A stretch of DNA of 64,000 nucleotides from Streptomyces olivochromogenes (GCF_001514115.1 NZ_KQ948453.1:292659-356658); one strand, 5' to 3'; positions 8,614 to 16,394 are shown, counted from the first letter of the stretch. The notes: generated from the sequence alone by a model not told the origin. Translations and numbers: made by a program.

Positions 8614-9165
8614 GTGGCAAGAGATCGCAGCGGCCGTAAAGGCAGAATCGCGCATAACCAGCTGGTGGCTGGTGCGGATACCAGCCAGATAGTTGGCGCG
8701 GCAGTCTTCTTCGGGTTCTTCGCGTGGGGACTGGCCGACCTGACGCACGACTACTCGTGGGTGGCGTTTGCCTCGCTGCTCGTGGCCGGATGGGTGTGGG
8801 ATACCCGCATGCACAACCGTGTGGTGTTTGCGTGGAACCGCCGTGTTGTGGCGGATAGCGCCATCGGTATAAGTGGCGCTCCGACTCCCGCGGCTTGCCT
8901 GGACGCCAAGATCGGTGAGCGGCATGCCGTCGGGACGGTCGTGCCCACATATACGGGTGGCTTCCACTTCTTCGCGGAGCGCGGCGGGTCCCATCAGTTC
9001 CCGCCTGTGGAGATCGTCAAGATCGACCGGAGCTTGCCGTACAACCGGATCCAGATCACCACGACCAGCACGGTATGGAAGACGATCGTGGTAGAGCCGC
9101 AGACCTGGAACATCAAGGCGTGGGAGCTTCTCAAGGACCGGAAAACCTACCAGGCAGACCAGTAG
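8614..9165 (+). CDS. Two-TM membrane protein of unknown function
   Basis: A 183-residue protein. GTG 8614 is chosen because GAGGAG ends 5 bp upstream; longer in-frame starts back to 8461 lack a site and give an unnatural Arg-rich leader. Two membrane segments lie at about residues 24-42 (IVGAAVFFGFFAWGLADL) and 46-62 (VAFASLLVAGWVW). A soluble C-terminal domain of about 115 residues with beta character follows (VGTVVPTYTGGFHFF, IQITTTSTVWKTIVVEPQ). The layout resembles small PH-like membrane proteins, but I cannot assign a family. A strong hairpin follows, shared with the convergent gene. Confidence 0.6.
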   Translation: MARDRSGRKGRIAHNQLVAGADTSQIVGAAVFFGFFAWGLADLTHDYSWVAFASLLVAGWVWDTRMHNRVVFAWNRRVVADSAIGISGAPTPAACLDAKIGERHAVGTVVPTYTGGFHFFAERGGSHQFPPVEIVKIDRSLPYNRIQITTTSTVWKTIVVEPQTWNIKAWELLKDRKTYQADQ

Positions 9166-9207
9166 GACCCGCCACAAGAGCGGCTTCTAAGAGGCGCAGA
9201 CACGGAA

Positions 9208-9237
9208 CTGGCCGGCCTCCACCTGGAGTCCGGCCAG
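9208..9237. terminator. Bidirectional terminator
   Basis: Perfect 8-bp outer stem CTGGCCGG / CCGGCCAG plus inner CTCC / GGAG with loop ACCT. It lies between the convergent ends at 9165 (plus) and 9254 (minus) and probably stops both. Confidence 0.8.
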
Positions 9238-9253
9238 TCGTCGTTTCGTGCCG

Positions 9254-9787
9254 CTACGCCCCCGATCCCACCAGGCACCGGTACTCGTGTCCGCTGTCGG
9301 CGTCGACGAGCGTGCCCTCGATGCTCTTGAGAGCGGTGAGCGGCACCGGCACGTTCATGCCGGTGACGTAGACCGTGCGGTTGTGGCTCGTGTCGGCGTA
9401 CCAGGACTTGTCGTAGGTGTGGCCGTTCAGCGCGGTCGCCAGCAGCTCTACCGTCCCGGCGCGGGAGGCGAACACCGCCCAGCCAGCCGTGGAGTGGTCA
9501 CCCGCCCGGTAGCGGATGACGCAGTTGGTCAGCCCGTCGCCCTGGTGGTCGAGGCGCGGCAGGTCGCTGGGCTGCGCGCTGGGTGTCGGCTTGGCCGCCG
9601 CGTGAGCGGACGGTGACGGGTGGCGCGCCACGTGGGTAGTGGCGGCAGTGGCGGTGGTGACGCTGGGCGTCGCGCTGCCGGTCGCGTCCTCGCTGCCGTC
9701 CCGCTTGGCCACCCTGGAGTAGATGACGCTGACCACGCAAAAGGCCACCACGCAGGCGATGACGGCCGTTCGTCGGTTGACGCTCAC
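9254..9787 (-). CDS. Membrane-anchored or secreted small protein
   Basis: A 177-residue protein starting with GTG. Residues 7-25 are a hydrophobic anchor (TAVIACVVAFCVVSVIYS), then a Ser/Thr/Pro/Ala-rich linker to about residue 85, then a compact domain of about 90 residues with Trp, Asn and paired Cys (TNCVIRYRAG near 87 and YRCLVG near the end) that could form a disulfide outside the cell. The start overlaps the stop of the upstream gene (GTGA), so it is the third gene of a minus-strand operon from 10490. No family recognised. Confidence 0.6.
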   Translation of the reverse strand: MSVNRRTAVIACVVAFCVVSVIYSRVAKRDGSEDATGSATPSVTTATAATTHVARHPSPSAHAAAKPTPSAQPSDLPRLDHQGDGLTNCVIRYRAGDHSTAGWAVFASRAGTVELLATALNGHTYDKSWYADTSHNRTVYVTGMNVPVPLTALKSIEGTLVDADSGHEYRCLVGSGA

Positions 9788-10083
9788 GCTTCCGGGCTCC
9801 CCTCAGGCGCTGAGGCGCGTCGCGCCTGCCGCCACGCCTGGTAGAGCTCCTCGGCCTCGTCACACGTGGCGTTCGCCCGGTGGTCGTAGTCCTCGACGGT
9901 GCGGCAGGCCAGGCAGGCGACGCAGTGGCCAGCGAGACGGGCCCAGGCCGCCTCAACCGGGCCCGTGGGGTCCGCGGGGTTCGCGCTGACGGGCTCGGCC
10001 GGGTCGTCGTGGACCTGGACGCGCTGACGGTACGCGGGCCCGGAGGGGCGGTCCCGCCACTGCCACTCGATGCGAGAGCTCAT
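9784..10083 (-). CDS. Small Cys-rich protein, putative metal-binding
   Basis: A 99-residue protein with the motif HCVACLACRTVEDYDHR at about residues 53-69 and a further Cys at about 74. CxxCxxC plus His looks like a zinc or other metal site followed by a helix (EELYQAWRQARR). Similar short proteins sit beside DUF6415 genes in Streptomyces mobile and accessory loci, from memory. ATG start overlaps the upstream TGA (ATGA). Function unknown. Confidence 0.6.
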   Translation of the reverse strand: MSSRIEWQWRDRPSGPAYRQRVQVHDDPAEPVSANPADPTGPVEAAWARLAGHCVACLACRTVEDYDHRANATCDEAEELYQAWRQARRASAPEGSPEA

Positions 10084-10490
10084 CGGTCGCTCCCGCTGAG
10101 GTTCTCGTAGTGGTCAACGAGCGCGTTAACCGAGCGGGCGAGCCGCTGCGCGTGCGCGATCCCGGCGGGCAGACCCGGACCGGGTTCGAGGCTGAGCCGC
10201 ATGCGGGCCTCACCGACGCAGGCCAGCGCGCAGGCCCGCGGCACGTCGTCCTCGGGGAGGGCGAGGGCCATCGTCTCGACGTCCGGCACGGCGACCGCAA
10301 CGTGGCCGCGGAGCTGAGCGGTGAGCGTGCTCAGCTCGTCGGCGGTGAGCGGCTCGGCGTCCTCGACGAGGAGGCGACGCGCGCCCTCCCTCATGGTGTC
10401 GACGTCCAGGGGGTGATGCCCCTGGCCTTGGACGGGTGGTGGTTGGACGGTACGTTGCGTCACGTTGGCGCTCCCATCAGCGTCAGCCAC
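10080..10490 (-). CDS. DUF6415 family protein
   Basis: A 136-residue protein whose core (VDTMREGARRLL, ELSTLTAQLRGHVAVAVPDVE, then RACALACVGEARMRL) matches the pattern I know for DUF6415, a Streptomyces-specific helical family found in accessory regions and often, without proof, called natural-product-biosynthesis protein. GTG start at 10490; first gene of the three-gene minus operon. The promoter should lie in the 207-bp divergent spacer that also serves the 86-aa gene at 10699. Confidence 0.6.
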   Translation of the reverse strand: MADADGSANVTQRTVQPPPVQGQGHHPLDVDTMREGARRLLVEDAEPLTADELSTLTAQLRGHVAVAVPDVETMALALPEDDVPRACALACVGEARMRLSLEPGPGLPAGIAHAQRLARSVNALVDHYENLSGSDR

Positions 10491-10573
10491 GCCCCCGGAG
10501 GTCTAGTCCACCTCGCGGGGGTCTCTCCTTAGAACTGCCGAGGCTAGAACCTGGGGCTGGCCAAAGCCAGGGA

Positions 10574-10687
10574 TGTGCAGAAGTGTGCAAGGACCCTCAC
10601 CAGGCTGGAGGTTGACGGTGCATCGGGGGTTGACCAGCTCCCCACGCCGGGGAGACTGGGACGCACACATCTGCACACCCGAGGTGA
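10574..10687. promoter_or_regulatory. Large inverted repeat in the divergent spacer
   Basis: TGTGCAGAAGTGTGC (10574-10588) is the reverse complement, with one mismatch in 15, of GCACACATCTGCACA (10673-10687). The arms are 84 bp apart and flank two direct TTGAC elements (10612, 10630) that could be -35 boxes. Placed just before the regulator operon at 10699, it is a good candidate for a looping or cooperative operator. Confidence 0.5.
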
Positions 10688-10698
10688 GGGAGGCCACC

Positions 10699-10959
10699 GT
10701 GCCGCTACGGTTCATCGGCATCGACCCGACCACCGGCCAGGACAAGAGTCCGACCGTGTTCATCGACGAGGAGACGAACGACATCGTGATCCAGGGCTTC
10801 AAGCCGGGCGGGGAAACGGAGGCGGAGGTCGCCGCGTTCGAGGTGCCGGGCCACGCGGTCGGCATCCCCGACGACGAGGCGGTCATCCGCGTCCCCGCCC
10901 GCATGGCGCCGTTCCTGAGGGAGGCCTGTGATGCCGTCGAGCGAGCCGACGTTCGCTGA
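10699..10959 (+). CDS. Small protein of a DUF6879/WhiJ-type operon
   Basis: An 86-residue acidic protein. GTG 10699 is supported by GGGAGG 5 bp upstream. It begins MPLRFIGIDPTTGQDKSPTV and contains VFIDEETNDIVIQGFKPGG, a pattern of a short beta-rich protein that I have seen upstream of DUF6879 genes in Streptomyces, though I know no named family. Its 3' end overlaps the DUF6879 start by 29 bp, so the two are coupled. Confidence 0.65.
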   Translation: MPLRFIGIDPTTGQDKSPTVFIDEETNDIVIQGFKPGGETEAEVAAFEVPGHAVGIPDDEAVIRVPARMAPFLREACDAVERADVR

Positions 10960-11458
10960 GCTCCTCGCCAGCTGCGAGCGGTCCGCCGTTCACCTGGAGA
11001 TGCGCGACAGCTACGCGGTGGACGAGGAGGCGGACGACCTCGACACCTGGCGGCGCACCGGCCAGCGCGACGCGGACCCCGCCTCCGCGTACTGGGCACC
11101 CTGGGTCGACCTCATCACCGGCGCGGTCACGCGCGGGGTCACCGTCCGCCGCGTTCGCGTCGTCTCCGAGCCGGTGAGCGAGTACATCCGGTACGAGCAC
11201 GCCGCCACCGGCGTCAACGTCGCCGCGGGGGAGCGGGTACGGTGGCTGCCCCGTCGCCGGGCGTCCGACCTCGCCCTGCCCGGCAACGACTTCTGGCTGC
11301 TCGACGACCGCCTGATCCGCTGGCATCACTTCAGCGGTGACGGGGTGTGGGTCGGCCAGGAGCTCGCGGCGGACCCGGCGGCCGTCAAGCTGTGCGCGGA
11401 CGCCTTCGAGGGCGTCTGGGCCCGCGCCACGCCCCACGACCAGTACGAGATCCGCTAA
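10931..11458 (+). CDS. DUF6879 family protein
   Basis: A 175-residue protein. Recognised by the family pattern: N-terminal TFAELLASCERSAVHLEMRD, central YWAPWVDLITGAVTRGVTV, then FWLLDDRLIRWHHFSGDG. DUF6879 genes in Streptomyces usually sit next to Scr1/DUF5753 regulators as here, and have been likened to toxin or effector partners of WhiJ-type regulators; the biochemistry is unknown. ATG 10931 is favoured by GGGAGG 6 bp upstream; GTG 10928 is also possible. Confidence 0.75.
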   Translation: MPSSEPTFAELLASCERSAVHLEMRDSYAVDEEADDLDTWRRTGQRDADPASAYWAPWVDLITGAVTRGVTVRRVRVVSEPVSEYIRYEHAATGVNVAAGERVRWLPRRRASDLALPGNDFWLLDDRLIRWHHFSGDGVWVGQELAADPAAVKLCADAFEGVWARATPHDQYEIR

Positions 11459-11484
11459 GAGCAGGGAACGTTAGGCCAGAGCTG

Positions 11485-12336
11485 ATGTCCGTCTCCCCGT
11501 CCTCCTCCGCCCAGGCCGCGCGTGAGGCCGTCGCCCGACGCCTGCGTGACCTCCGGCGGGAGGCGGGGCTGACGGTCAAGGAGCTGGCCGCCGCGTGCGG
11601 CTGGCACCACGCCAAGACCTCCAGGGTGGAGAACGCGCTCACCGCGCCGTCCGCCCGGGACATCCGCGCCTGGTGTGAGGCGACCGGCGCGGCCGGCCAG
11701 GCCCAGGACCTCATCACCCTGTCGCTCAACGCCGAGTCGATGTACCGGGAGTGGCGGCATCAGGTCCGCAACGGCCTGCGGCACCTCCAGGACAGCGCGG
11801 CGCAGTTCTACCGGGAGACGGAGCTCTTCCGCCTCTACTCGTCCACCGTTGTGCCAGGCCTCCTCCAGACCGAGGGCTACGCTGCCGCCGTCCTCCGCAC
11901 CGCCGCGCGCTTCCGGGACCTGCCGGAGCACGACAGCTTGGACGCGGCGCGGGCCAGGGTGGAGCGCTCCCGAGTGATCCACGAGCCGGGGCACCGCGTG
12001 GTCGTCGTGCTAGAGGAGCACGTGCTCCACTGTCAGATGGCGGACGCGGAGGCGATGGCGGCGCAGCTCGGCTACCTCCTCACCGCCGGGGCGCTGCCTG
12101 CGGTGTCGCTCGGGGTCATCCCGACGGCGACGAGGGAGCGCGCCCAGTGGCCGGAGGAGTCGTTCCACGTGTACGACGACAGGCTCGCGTCGGTGGAGCT
12201 GGTCTCGGCTGAGGTGAAGGTGACCCAGCCCTCGGAGGTCGCGCTCTACGTCAAGACGTTCGAGCTGCTGCGGGGCATGGCCGTGTACGGGGCGGAGGCC
12301 AGGGAGCTCGTCCTCCGGGCGATCGAGGCGCTGTGA
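11485..12336 (+). CDS. Scr1/WhiJ-type XRE regulator with DUF5753
   Basis: A 283-residue protein. N-terminal XRE helix-turn-helix at about residues 17-70 (LRREAGLTVKELAAACGWHHAK, split here as LRREAGLTVKELAA and CGWHHAKTSRVENA). DUF5753 follows at about 105-275 (FYRETELFRLYSSTVVPGLL, YAAAVLRTAARF, VVVVLEEHVLHCQM). These are one-component regulators abundant in Streptomyces, often paired with small partner genes such as those just upstream, and linked to development. ATG 11485 is 26 bp after DUF6879. It probably binds the inverted repeat or GTCAC boxes in this element; that is inference. Confidence 0.8.
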   Translation: MSVSPSSSAQAAREAVARRLRDLRREAGLTVKELAAACGWHHAKTSRVENALTAPSARDIRAWCEATGAAGQAQDLITLSLNAESMYREWRHQVRNGLRHLQDSAAQFYRETELFRLYSSTVVPGLLQTEGYAAAVLRTAARFRDLPEHDSLDAARARVERSRVIHEPGHRVVVVLEEHVLHCQMADAEAMAAQLGYLLTAGALPAVSLGVIPTATRERAQWPEESFHVYDDRLASVELVSAEVKVTQPSEVALYVKTFELLRGMAVYGAEARELVLRAIEAL

Positions 12337-12760
12337 GGCAACGTGTGGACGCGCTTACGTGCACGGGGCGAGCACCGAGAGATAGCGCGAGAGGGGCGAC
12401 GGTTCGTGCACGGTGATATGAGCTGATCACGAATTAGGTCTTTCAAGATCCGAGATGCAATTTCCGGGAGGTGTCCAGCCTCCACAGCGCCCTACAAGAT
12501 CACTGCCTGGGCCCTGCGCCACACTCACCGTCTCGCTGCTCGCTGCCTCACCTTCTCGCGCATCGTCGCCTCACCACGCTCGTCTCACCCGACCACGATC
12601 AGCGCGTGAAGCCGTGAGCCTCAGCTTCTCCTCGCCTCGGTCTCGTCTCACTCTCGCTGCGTGTGTGCGTGCGTGCCCAGCCAGGGCGCGCCGCCCTGTA
12701 CCCACTCGCTCACCGGCATGGTCGGCGATGTCGGTGGTTCCCACCTCTCCGCGCAACGAG
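12337..12760. other. Non-coding stretch with repeats
   Basis: About 420 bp with no convincing gene on either strand. It opens with a relatively AT-rich patch (about 12410-12470), then becomes pyrimidine-rich on the plus strand with many CTCAC/CTCGC repeats (minus strand GTGAG). It ends at the hairpin of the minus-strand gene. Confidence 0.6.
12524..12592. repeat. Three imperfect 23-bp iteron-like repeats
   Basis: Units begin CTCACC at 12524, 12547 and 12570, spaced exactly 23 bp; the first two agree at 17 of 23 positions. More CTCAC boxes occur at 12584, 12647 and 12709. The regular phase (about two helical turns) resembles protein-binding iterons. Confidence 0.5.
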
Positions 12761-12796
12761 AAGCGGCGTGACGCGCTGCTCCGCGTCACGCCGCTT
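12761..12796 (-). terminator. Very strong hairpin terminator
   Basis: Perfect 15-bp stem (AAGCGGCGTGACGCG at 12761-12775 with 12782-12796) and a 6-nt loop CTGCTC. An outer pair CCCACCTC (12740-12747) / GAGGTGGG (12799-12806) can extend it. It lies just after the stop of the minus-strand gene at 12809. Confidence 0.85.
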
Positions 12797-12808
12797 GGGA
12801 GGTGGGTG

Positions 12809-13192
12809 CTACTTGCTGGTGCGCTTGGCCGCGATCTTGTCGCGGACGCGGTACACCAGCTCGTTCGGGTTGTCGGTGCGGCGACGCTGGAAGGTCAGCT
12901 TGGTCTCCCGGTCGAAGCAGTAGCGACGAGCCTGCTTGAAGACGCGCTCAAGCGCCTCGGGGCTGCTGAGGGTCACGATCTGCCACGCGTTCTTGTCCTT
13001 CTGCCAGGCCTCGTAGGCGTTCTCCACGAAGGTGGCGACCTCCTGGGGGACGGTGTTTGCGCCCGCCTCGTACCGCTGGGGGGTCAGCAGGGCGGTGAGG
13101 TCGTCCGCGACCGGCGCGGCGGGCGTCTCGGGGGCGGCGGTGTTCTTGGTGGCCTTGGCGGCCGGGGTCTTGGAGGCTGCGGTCTGCGTCAT
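12809..13192 (-). CDS. Small phage-type protein at the element edge
   Basis: A 127-residue protein, TAG stop. ATG 13192 is chosen because AGGAAGAGG lies just upstream; an ATG 33 bp earlier would put this purine run inside the gene. Residues 1-30 are a Thr/Ala/Pro/Lys-rich leader, then a helical and basic domain (VATFVENAYEAWQKDKNAW, ERVFKQARRYCFDR, then RDKIAAKR). The C-terminal half looks like a nucleic-acid-binding or nucleoid-type fold but no family is recognised. A 5' dyad and AT-rich patch precede it. It is probably the last gene of the element. Confidence 0.65.
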   Translation of the reverse strand: MTQTAASKTPAAKATKNTAAPETPAAPVADDLTALLTPQRYEAGANTVPQEVATFVENAYEAWQKDKNAWQIVTLSSPEALERVFKQARRYCFDRETKLTFQRRRTDNPNELVYRVRDKIAAKRTSK

Positions 13193-13220
13193 CGTCTCTT
13201 CCTCTTCCTGTTCCGGGGCG

Positions 13221-13236
13221 GTCACCGCTTGGTGAC
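13221..13236 (-). promoter_or_regulatory. GTCACC dyad in the leader of the minus-strand gene
   Basis: Perfect GTCACC-GCTT-GGTGAC, about 30 bp upstream of ATG 13192 and next to an AT-rich TTAAATATTA patch (13244-13255) that probably holds the promoter. The half-site is the same GTCACC box found four times before 6841, suggesting one shared regulator. Confidence 0.45.
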
Positions 13237-13479
13237 TGCCTGTAGTTAAATATTACGGTGAGTAGTCACGAGAGTCCACACCAACTGCCGCTTCGTTCAC
13301 GGGAGTTGACGGGAATCCGCAGGCCAGGCCGTGATACCGGGCGTGATACCAGTCGGCCGAGGTGGGCCACGGCTGAGGCGGGTCCGGGAGGCGGCTCGCT
13401 CTGCCGAACTGCCTGGTCAGGGTGCCTCTGGGTGTCCTCGCTGGTACCGGTCTGCCGACCGGAGGCATAAGCTGGCTTT

Positions 13480-14430
13480 ATGGGTGTGAGTGCTGAGGGA
13501 TCGACGGAGGCCGGCCGGTCGGGGGAACCGGTCGCGGTCGGGATCGCGCATCGGGTGCCCGACCTCGGGGCGCTGGAACTGCTGCTCGCGGTGGCGCGGC
13601 TCGGGAGTCTCGGGCGGGCGGCGCGGGAGCTGGGGATCACCCAGCCCGCGGCCAGCAGCCGGATCCGTTCCATGGAACGGCAACTGGGTGTCGCGCTCGT
13701 CGACCGCTCGCCCCGTGGCTCGCGGCTCACCGACGCCGGGGTGCTGGTCACGGACTGGGCGCGGCGGGTCGTGGAGGCGGCGGAGGCGTTCGACGCGGGG
13801 GCGCAGGCGTTGCGGGACCGGCGGGACTCCCGGCTCCGGGTGGCGGCGAGCATGACGATTGCCGAGTATCTGCTGCCGGGGTGGCTGCTCGCGCTGCGCG
13901 CGCAGCGGCCGGACACGGCGGTGTCGCTTCTCGCCGGGAACTCGACGGCCGTGGCGGAACGTCTCCTCGCGGGCGAGGCGGACCTCGGTTTCGTGGAGGG
14001 ACTGTCCGTGCCGCCCGCCCTCGACTCGACGGTCATCGCTCACGACCGGCTGATCGTGGTGACGGCGCCGGGGCATCCGTGGGCCCGGCGTCGCGCGCCG
14101 CTCGCGGGGGCGGAGCTGGCCGCGACGCCGTTGATCCTCCGGGAGGAGGGGTCGGGTACGCGGCAGGTTCTCGACGCGGCGTTGGGTGGGTTGGCGCGGC
14201 CGTTGATCGAGCTTTCCTCGACCACGGCGGTGAAGGCGGCGGCGGTGAGTGGGGCGGGGCCCGCAGTCCTGAGCGAGCTGGCCCTCGGCGAGGAGCTGTC
14301 GACGCATCGCCTGGTGAGCATCCCGCTGTCCGACGTCCAGCTCCGCCGGGCCCTCCGGGCGGTCTGGCCCACGGGTCACCGCCCTACGGGCCCGGCACGG
14401 GAACTGCTCTCACTGACACGGGGCTTGTAG
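13480..14430 (+). CDS. LysR-family transcriptional regulator
   Basis: A 316-residue protein. LysR winged helix at about residues 30-88 (LELLLAVARLGSLGRAARELG, shown as LLLAVARLGSLGRAAREL, then ITQPAASSRIRSMERQLG and LVDRSPRGSRLTDAG). Effector-binding domain at about 115-310. The 29-residue leader before the HTH is unusual, so a later start is possible. The ATG has GGAGG 14 bp upstream, too far for a normal site. A perfect dyad CCGGTC-TGCC-GACCGG at 13447-13462 may be its own operator. It is the first clearly chromosomal gene to the right of the phage-like element. The target is unknown. Confidence 0.85.
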   Translation: MGVSAEGSTEAGRSGEPVAVGIAHRVPDLGALELLLAVARLGSLGRAARELGITQPAASSRIRSMERQLGVALVDRSPRGSRLTDAGVLVTDWARRVVEAAEAFDAGAQALRDRRDSRLRVAASMTIAEYLLPGWLLALRAQRPDTAVSLLAGNSTAVAERLLAGEADLGFVEGLSVPPALDSTVIAHDRLIVVTAPGHPWARRRAPLAGAELAATPLILREEGSGTRQVLDAALGGLARPLIELSSTTAVKAAAVSGAGPAVLSELALGEELSTHRLVSIPLSDVQLRRALRAVWPTGHRPTGPARELLSLTRGL

Positions 14431-14497
14431 GCCACCGGCCTGAACGGCCTCGTCCTCGAACGCCGGACGGGCTGAGAACGAGGGCGAGCCGAGGCTT

Positions 14498-14582
14498 TCA
14501 GGGGCGCGGCGAACTGCGCGCCCAGCCCCCGCGGCCCGCAGCCGACACACTCACCCGGGGGGTCCGGGGGCGGAGCCCCCGG
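14498..14582. repeat. Dispersed Streptomyces intergenic repeat plus hairpin
   Basis: 14498-14548 carries the common Streptomyces 3'-flank repeat (GGGGCGCGGCGAACTGCGCG then CCAGCCCCCGCGGCCCGCAG). It is followed by a perfect hairpin CCGGGGGC-GGA-GCCCCCGG at 14564-14582, itself widespread in the genus. It probably terminates the LysR gene. Related copies occur at about 27041, 38611 and 40084. Confidence 0.7.
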
Positions 14583-14663
14583 GAACGGATGGGACGGGTA
14601 GGGGCGGCGGGGGGCGGAGAATTTGGTGGCGGTCGGGGGCAGGGGCCCCGCAGGATGCGGGGC

Positions 14664-15629
14664 ATGACTCCGACCGCTCCGCCCGCCGCGGGCCCCCGCA
14701 CACCCTGGGAAGAACTCCCTCGCACGCTCCGGGACGCCGTCGCGGACGTGCTCGGCGCGCCGGTGCGGACGGCCGTCACGCAGGAGGGCGGGTTCTCACC
14801 CGGTGCTGCCGCCCGCGTGACCACCACGGACCACCGCCGTGCGTTCGTGAAGGCGGTCAGCGCAGAGACGAACCCCGACAGCCCCACCCTGCACCGAACG
14901 GAGGCGAGAAACGCCTCCGCGCTCCCGGCGAACACCCCCGCTCCCAGGCTCCTCGGCACCTACGACGACGGCACCTGGGTTGCCCTCGTCTTCGAGGACG
15001 TGGCGGGCCGTCAGCCTCATGTCCCTTGGCTGGAGGGTGAGTTCAGACGCGTGCTCGACGCCGTCGAGGAGTTGGGTCGCGCCCTGACACCGGCACCGTT
15101 CGACGCCCCGACCGCCGCACAGTCCCTGGCCCACGCCTTCCAGGGGTGGCGCCAGCTCGTCGACTCCGGGGACACCGGGGGCGAGGGCCTCGACCCGTGG
15201 ACCGCGGCGCATCTGCACGAACTGGCCGAACTCTCCGCCCCGTGGACCGAGTTCGCCACCGGCGAGACTCTCGCGCACGGCGATCTGCGCGCGGACAACG
15301 TCCTGCTCACGGAGGACGGAGGGGTCGTCTTCGTCGACTGGCCGCACGCCGTGCGTGCCGCCCCGTGGTTCGACCTGCTGCTGATGCTCCCGTGCGTCCG
15401 CGCCCAGGGCGGCCCCGACCCGGAAGAGGTGTTCACCGCCCACCCGCTGGGCCGCGACGCCGATCCGGAAGGCGTCACCGCCACCCTGGCGGCCCTCGCG
15501 GGCTACTTCGTCCGGCAGTCCCGTCAGCCGGCGCCCCCGGGACTGCCGACCCTGCGCGCCTTCCAGCACGCCCAGGGCGCCGCCGCCCTCGACTGGCTCA
15601 GGAAGCGGCTCGCACCAACGCCCGCATGA
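14664..15629 (+). CDS. Aminoglycoside-phosphotransferase-fold kinase (APH family)
   Basis: A 321-residue protein. Catalytic loop AHGDLRADNVLL at about residue 210 and metal motif VFVDWPHA at about 228, both standard for APH/ChoK-like kinases. The N-lobe has a Gly-rich GGFSPGAAARV segment near residue 38 and a Lys in FVKAVSAE near 58. The substrate is unknown; chromosomal relatives often act on amino sugars or choline-like compounds and not on antibiotics. ATG 14664 is chosen; ATG 14655 is equally possible because neither has a strong site. The 3' end overlaps the convergent hydrolase gene by 32 bp. Confidence 0.8.
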   Translation: MTPTAPPAAGPRTPWEELPRTLRDAVADVLGAPVRTAVTQEGGFSPGAAARVTTTDHRRAFVKAVSAETNPDSPTLHRTEARNASALPANTPAPRLLGTYDDGTWVALVFEDVAGRQPHVPWLEGEFRRVLDAVEELGRALTPAPFDAPTAAQSLAHAFQGWRQLVDSGDTGGEGLDPWTAAHLHELAELSAPWTEFATGETLAHGDLRADNVLLTEDGGVVFVDWPHAVRAAPWFDLLLMLPCVRAQGGPDPEEVFTAHPLGRDADPEGVTATLAALAGYFVRQSRQPAPPGLPTLRAFQHAQGAAALDWLRKRLAPTPA

Positions 15630-16323
15630 CCCGCAGGTCCTCGCCCATCTCGGGATGCCACTGCACACCCAACACCCAGCGGGAAGAGGGGAGTTCGATC
15701 GCCTCCACCGTTCCGTCGAGCGCGTGCGCCGAGGCCGTCAGTCCCTCTCCGAGGCGTTCGACCGCCTGGTGGTGATACGTCGGCACGGCGCATGTCTCCG
15801 GCACGACATCCCCGTACAGACTCCCCGCCACCGGCGTCACCTCGTGCCGACCGAAGACCCCGACGTCCTTCACATGCCCGTCGATGTGCTGGACGAGCGT
15901 GCCGCCGAGGGCGACGTTGAGGAGCTGCATGCCCCGGCAGATGCCGAGGAGCGGGGTGCCGGCCGCCAACGCGGCGTCGATCAGGGCGAGTTCCCAGGCG
16001 TCACGGGCCGCGGCCGGCGGTCCGGTCCGCGGGGAGCGCTCGGCGCCGTAGTGGACCGGGTCGACATCGGGGCCGCCCGCGACCACGAGGCCGTCGAGAC
16101 GGGCGACGGTCGACGCGGCGTGCGAGGGGTCGTCCGGCGGCAGCATCGCGGCGAGACCCCCCGCCGCCTGGACGAGCCGCGGATAGCCGGCCGGCAGTAG
16201 AGCGGCCTCCAGCTCCCACACACCCCAGCGCGCCCCGGCCTCCAGATACGTACTCACGCCGATCAGCGGTCTGCCCACGCCGCTCACACCGCCCACGCCG
16301 CCCGCACCGTCCGTACCTCCCAC
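15598..16323 (-). CDS. Gamma-glutamyl hydrolase, class I glutamine-amidotransferase fold
   Basis: A 241-residue protein of the peptidase C26 / PuuD family. Nucleophile Cys in LLGICRGMQLLN at about 128, catalytic His and Glu in LGVQWHPEM at about 223. It cleaves gamma-glutamyl amide bonds. With the ligase at 17210 it fits the Streptomyces system in which GlnA4 makes gamma-glutamylethanolamide and a downstream gamma-glutamylhydrolase (SCO1615 in S. coelicolor, from memory) releases glutamate. GTG start with GGGAG 6 bp upstream; a Gly-rich leader of 18 residues precedes the conserved PLIGVSTYLE. Same strand as, and 70 bp downstream of, the GntR repressor. Confidence 0.85.
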   Translation of the reverse strand: MGGTDGAGGVGGVSGVGRPLIGVSTYLEAGARWGVWELEAALLPAGYPRLVQAAGGLAAMLPPDDPSHAASTVARLDGLVVAGGPDVDPVHYGAERSPRTGPPAAARDAWELALIDAALAAGTPLLGICRGMQLLNVALGGTLVQHIDGHVKDVGVFGRHEVTPVAGSLYGDVVPETCAVPTYHHQAVERLGEGLTASAHALDGTVEAIELPSSRWVLGVQWHPEMGEDLRVMRALVRAAS

Positions 16324-16394
16324 GCCGCGCTCCCTGTGAATTCAATGGAATGCAGTCATACCTTTGAAGTCTTTGTACGGTACCGGCAGAGGGC

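Noticed and set aside
12455..13249. A 264-codon plus-strand open frame across the repeat stretch and the minus-strand gene
   Set aside because: The minus-strand 127-residue product has a natural composition, a ribosome site and a terminator; the plus frame is Leu/Gly-rich antisense with no site.
13331..13352. Direct repeat GTGATACC-GGGC-GTGATACC as a possible attachment core of the phage-like element
   Set aside because: Only 8 bp, and no matching copy can be checked because the other end of the element is outside the window.
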